Below, in pieces: positions 23,405 through 24,279 of a DNA stretch of 24,279 nucleotides; position 1 is the first letter of the stretch; every line of letters begins with the position of its first letter. Under the pieces are notes generated by a model. The model was not told where the DNA came from. It did no database searches and worked only from the letters and a program-made list of their open reading frames with translations. This DNA is from Oscillospiraceae bacterium (GTDB lineage: Bacteria; Bacillota; Clostridia; Oscillospirales; Acutalibacteraceae), in assembly GCA_031273775.1 (NCBI GenBank), contig JAISRF010000049.1:1-24279 (forward strand), written 5' to 3'. Both the position numbers and the translations under genes were made by a program.

Positions 23405-23433
23405 TTGAACTTCGCCCGCAACCGTGCTAAAAT
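23405..23433 (+). promoter_or_regulatory. Sigma-A-like promoter with no coding gene behind it
   Basis: TTGAAC (23405-23410), a 17-base spacer and TAAAAT (23428-23433). The expected start is about 23440. The only long gene downstream for 400 bases is on the opposite strand, so the product may be a small RNA. Confidence 0.55.
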
Positions 23434-23439
23434 GGTTAA

Positions 23440-23545
23440 AGCGTCAACGCGGATGCGGGAAACGCTGTAAAAATGGCTGTAGCCGCCCACCGGGCGTCCT
23501 ACGCAAACGCGTTGCCTGCCGGAGCATTCCGGCAGTGGGGGATTG
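23440..23545 (+). ncRNA. Candidate structured small RNA
   Basis: After the promoter at 23405-23433 the sequence can fold into a long stem: CAACGCG (23445-23451) with CGCGTTG (23508-23514), a GA/AA internal loop, then TGCG (23454-23457) with CGCA (23502-23505). Inside are small GGC-TGTA-GCC and CGCCC-ACC-GGGCG hairpins. A separate perfect hairpin CTGCCGGA-GCAT-TCCGGCAG (23516-23535) follows. An alternative AGCGT/ACGCT pairing exists. It does not resemble tRNA, SRP RNA, tmRNA or RNase P RNA as I know them. Ends are guesses, and the hairpin at 23516 could instead serve the minus-strand gene ending at 23548. Confidence 0.35.
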
Positions 23546-23547
23546 GC

Positions 23548-23838
23548 TCACAGCAAATACAAAATCAGCGCCGCTATACCGGCTAATAACAGCCCAATCC
23601 CGCCGTACACTACCACCTTGAACAGAAAGCGGCGCTTTTTCTTGAATTGCCTTCGCGCTCTTTTGGGCGCAACCGAGGGCGGTTGGCCCGCAGCGGACAG
23701 GTACCGCTTTGCTTCTGAATACAACCGGTCGCTGTCGGAGGAGGCGAATTCCGGTCGCACGAACAAAAGTGCCCGCTCAAAATACCGGCTGTTTGTTTCC
23801 GCAACCTCAATAATCTGCTTGTTAACCCCGCGTATCAT
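23548..23838 (-). CDS. Small tail-anchored protein of unknown function
   Basis: A 96-residue protein that I do not recognise. It starts MIRGVNKQIIEVAETNSRYF, continues with an acidic-to-neutral helical part (SDSDRLYSEAKRYLSAA), then a strongly basic patch (KRARRQFKKKRRF), and ends in one hydrophobic helix of about 24 residues (VVVYGGIGLLLAGIAALILYLL). That layout fits a C-terminally anchored membrane protein with the N-terminus in the cytoplasm. ATG 23838 has GGTGGGGG about eleven bases upstream; TTG 23859 and GTG 23856 are alternative starts. It is divergent from the topoisomerase gene. Confidence 0.65.
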   Translation of the reverse strand: MIRGVNKQIIEVAETNSRYFERALLFVRPEFASSDSDRLYSEAKRYLSAAGQPPSVAPKRARRQFKKKRRFLFKVVVYGGIGLLLAGIAALILYLL

Positions 23839-23992
23839 TCTCCAAATAACCCCCACCAAAGCTCTTGTTGGTTATTTTTGGCAGTGCGCAGCCATTTATG
23901 CAACGTTAACGCAAAATCATATGATTGAACATGAGCGGACAACGGGACATATGCTGAACCGGATAATTCTAAAATAAGAAAGGGGTTAGCCC
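23839..23992. other. Divergent intergenic region before the topoisomerase gene
   Basis: Holds the start regions of both flanking genes. The topoisomerase ribosome site AAAGGGG is just before 23986. No convincing promoter was found on either strand; a GATAAT at 23962-23967 lacks a good -35 partner. Confidence 0.35.
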
Positions 23993-24279
23993 TTGGCCAA
24001 ACCCAAAAAGCCCCGCAGCGGCGCGGATCCCGCCGAAAATATTAACGCATACATCGCTGGCGAAGGCACGGTGGTGGAACAACCCATTACCGAAACGCTT
24101 GAGCAAAATTTCATGCCGTATGCCATGAGTGTGATTGTCAGCCGCGCCATCCCGGAAATCGATGGGTTCAAACCCGCCCACCGCAAGCTCCTGTATACCA
24201 TGTACCAGATGGGGTTACTGACCGGCGCGCGTATGAAATCCGCCAATATCGTTGGCCGAACCATGCAGCTCAATCCCCA
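23993..24279 (+). CDS. Type IIA DNA topoisomerase subunit A (GyrA/ParC family), 5' part only
   Basis: The first 95 codons of a topoisomerase A subunit, which cuts and rejoins DNA with its ATPase partner to manage supercoiling or untangle chromosomes. Visible are a basic, flexible N-terminus and the conserved block NFMPYAMSVIVSRAIPEIDG followed by FKPAHRKLLYTMYQMG, which matches the start of the breakage-reunion domain. The active-site tyrosine lies beyond the window. The wording LLTGARMKSANIVGRTMQLNP fits the second, ParC-like A-subunit type found in many Clostridia more than canonical GyrA, but the fragment is too short to decide. TTG 23993 has AAAGGGG seven bases upstream. Confidence 0.9.
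   Translation, partial: MAKPKKPRSGADPAENINAYIAGEGTVVEQPITETLEQNFMPYAMSVIVSRAIPEIDGFKPAHRKLLYTMYQMGLLTGARMKSANIVGRTMQLNP

Noticed and set aside
23424..23621. A 65-codon plus-strand open frame over the candidate small RNA
   Set aside because: Its start overlaps the -10 box of the promoter, it has no ribosome site, and the Arg/Cys-rich translation looks random. It also runs into the opposite-strand gene.
1..24279. CRISPR arrays, tRNA or rRNA genes, transposases, phage genes or attachment sites
   Set aside because: No regularly spaced repeats, cloverleaf-forming segments, terminal inverted repeats or recombinase-like frames were visible on either strand.

Overview
The window looks like a chromosomal segment of an endospore-forming member of the Firmicutes, most likely class Clostridia. 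The lines of evidence are an alpha/beta-type small acid-soluble spore protein gene (23096-23290), strong AGGAGG-like ribosome sites, lipobox signal peptides, frequent GTG/TTG starts and TTGACA/TATAAT-type promoters. Genes are moderately GC-rich and the divergent intergenic region near 11.6 kb is AT-rich. I saw no rRNA, tRNA, CRISPR array, transposase or integrase.

Region 1 (1-11518, minus strand) is a carbohydrate uptake and processing operon. Read in transcription order it encodes: a 950-residue solute-binding protein carrying two extra beta-rich modules; a MalF-type permease; an SGNH-family lipoprotein hydrolase; a MalG-type permease; an NHL-propeller/Yip1 membrane protein; a DUF5696 lipoprotein; and a second MalF-type permease cut by the left edge. 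No ATPase is present, so the transporters probably share one encoded elsewhere. A divergent AraC-family regulator (11773-12597) is the likely local controller. The sugar substrate cannot be read from the sequence.

Region 2 (about 12.7-22.9 kb, plus strand) is a complete urea acquisition and hydrolysis locus behind one very good sigma-A promoter: urtA-urtB-urtC-urtD-urtE (high-affinity urea ABC importer), then ureAB (fused gamma-beta urease subunits), ureC, ureE, ureF, ureG and ureD. UrtABCDE imports urea, urease splits it to ammonia and carbon dioxide, and UreDEFG load nickel into the UreC active site. All UreC nickel ligands are present. The unit carries unusual RNA-level structure: a hairpin starting at the predicted first transcribed base, two tandem hairpins between urtA and urtB (one abutting the urtB ribosome site), a hairpin between ureC and ureE, and two short ORFs with excellent ribosome sites before urtD and ureC. 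A 40-base hairpin-containing element occurs twice, once after urtA and once after ureD.

Region 3 (22.9-24.3 kb) holds the spore protein gene, two consecutive hairpins behind it, a promoter followed by a possible small structured RNA (23440-23545), a small tail-anchored protein of unknown function on the minus strand, and the first 95 codons of a type IIA topoisomerase A subunit that runs off the right edge.
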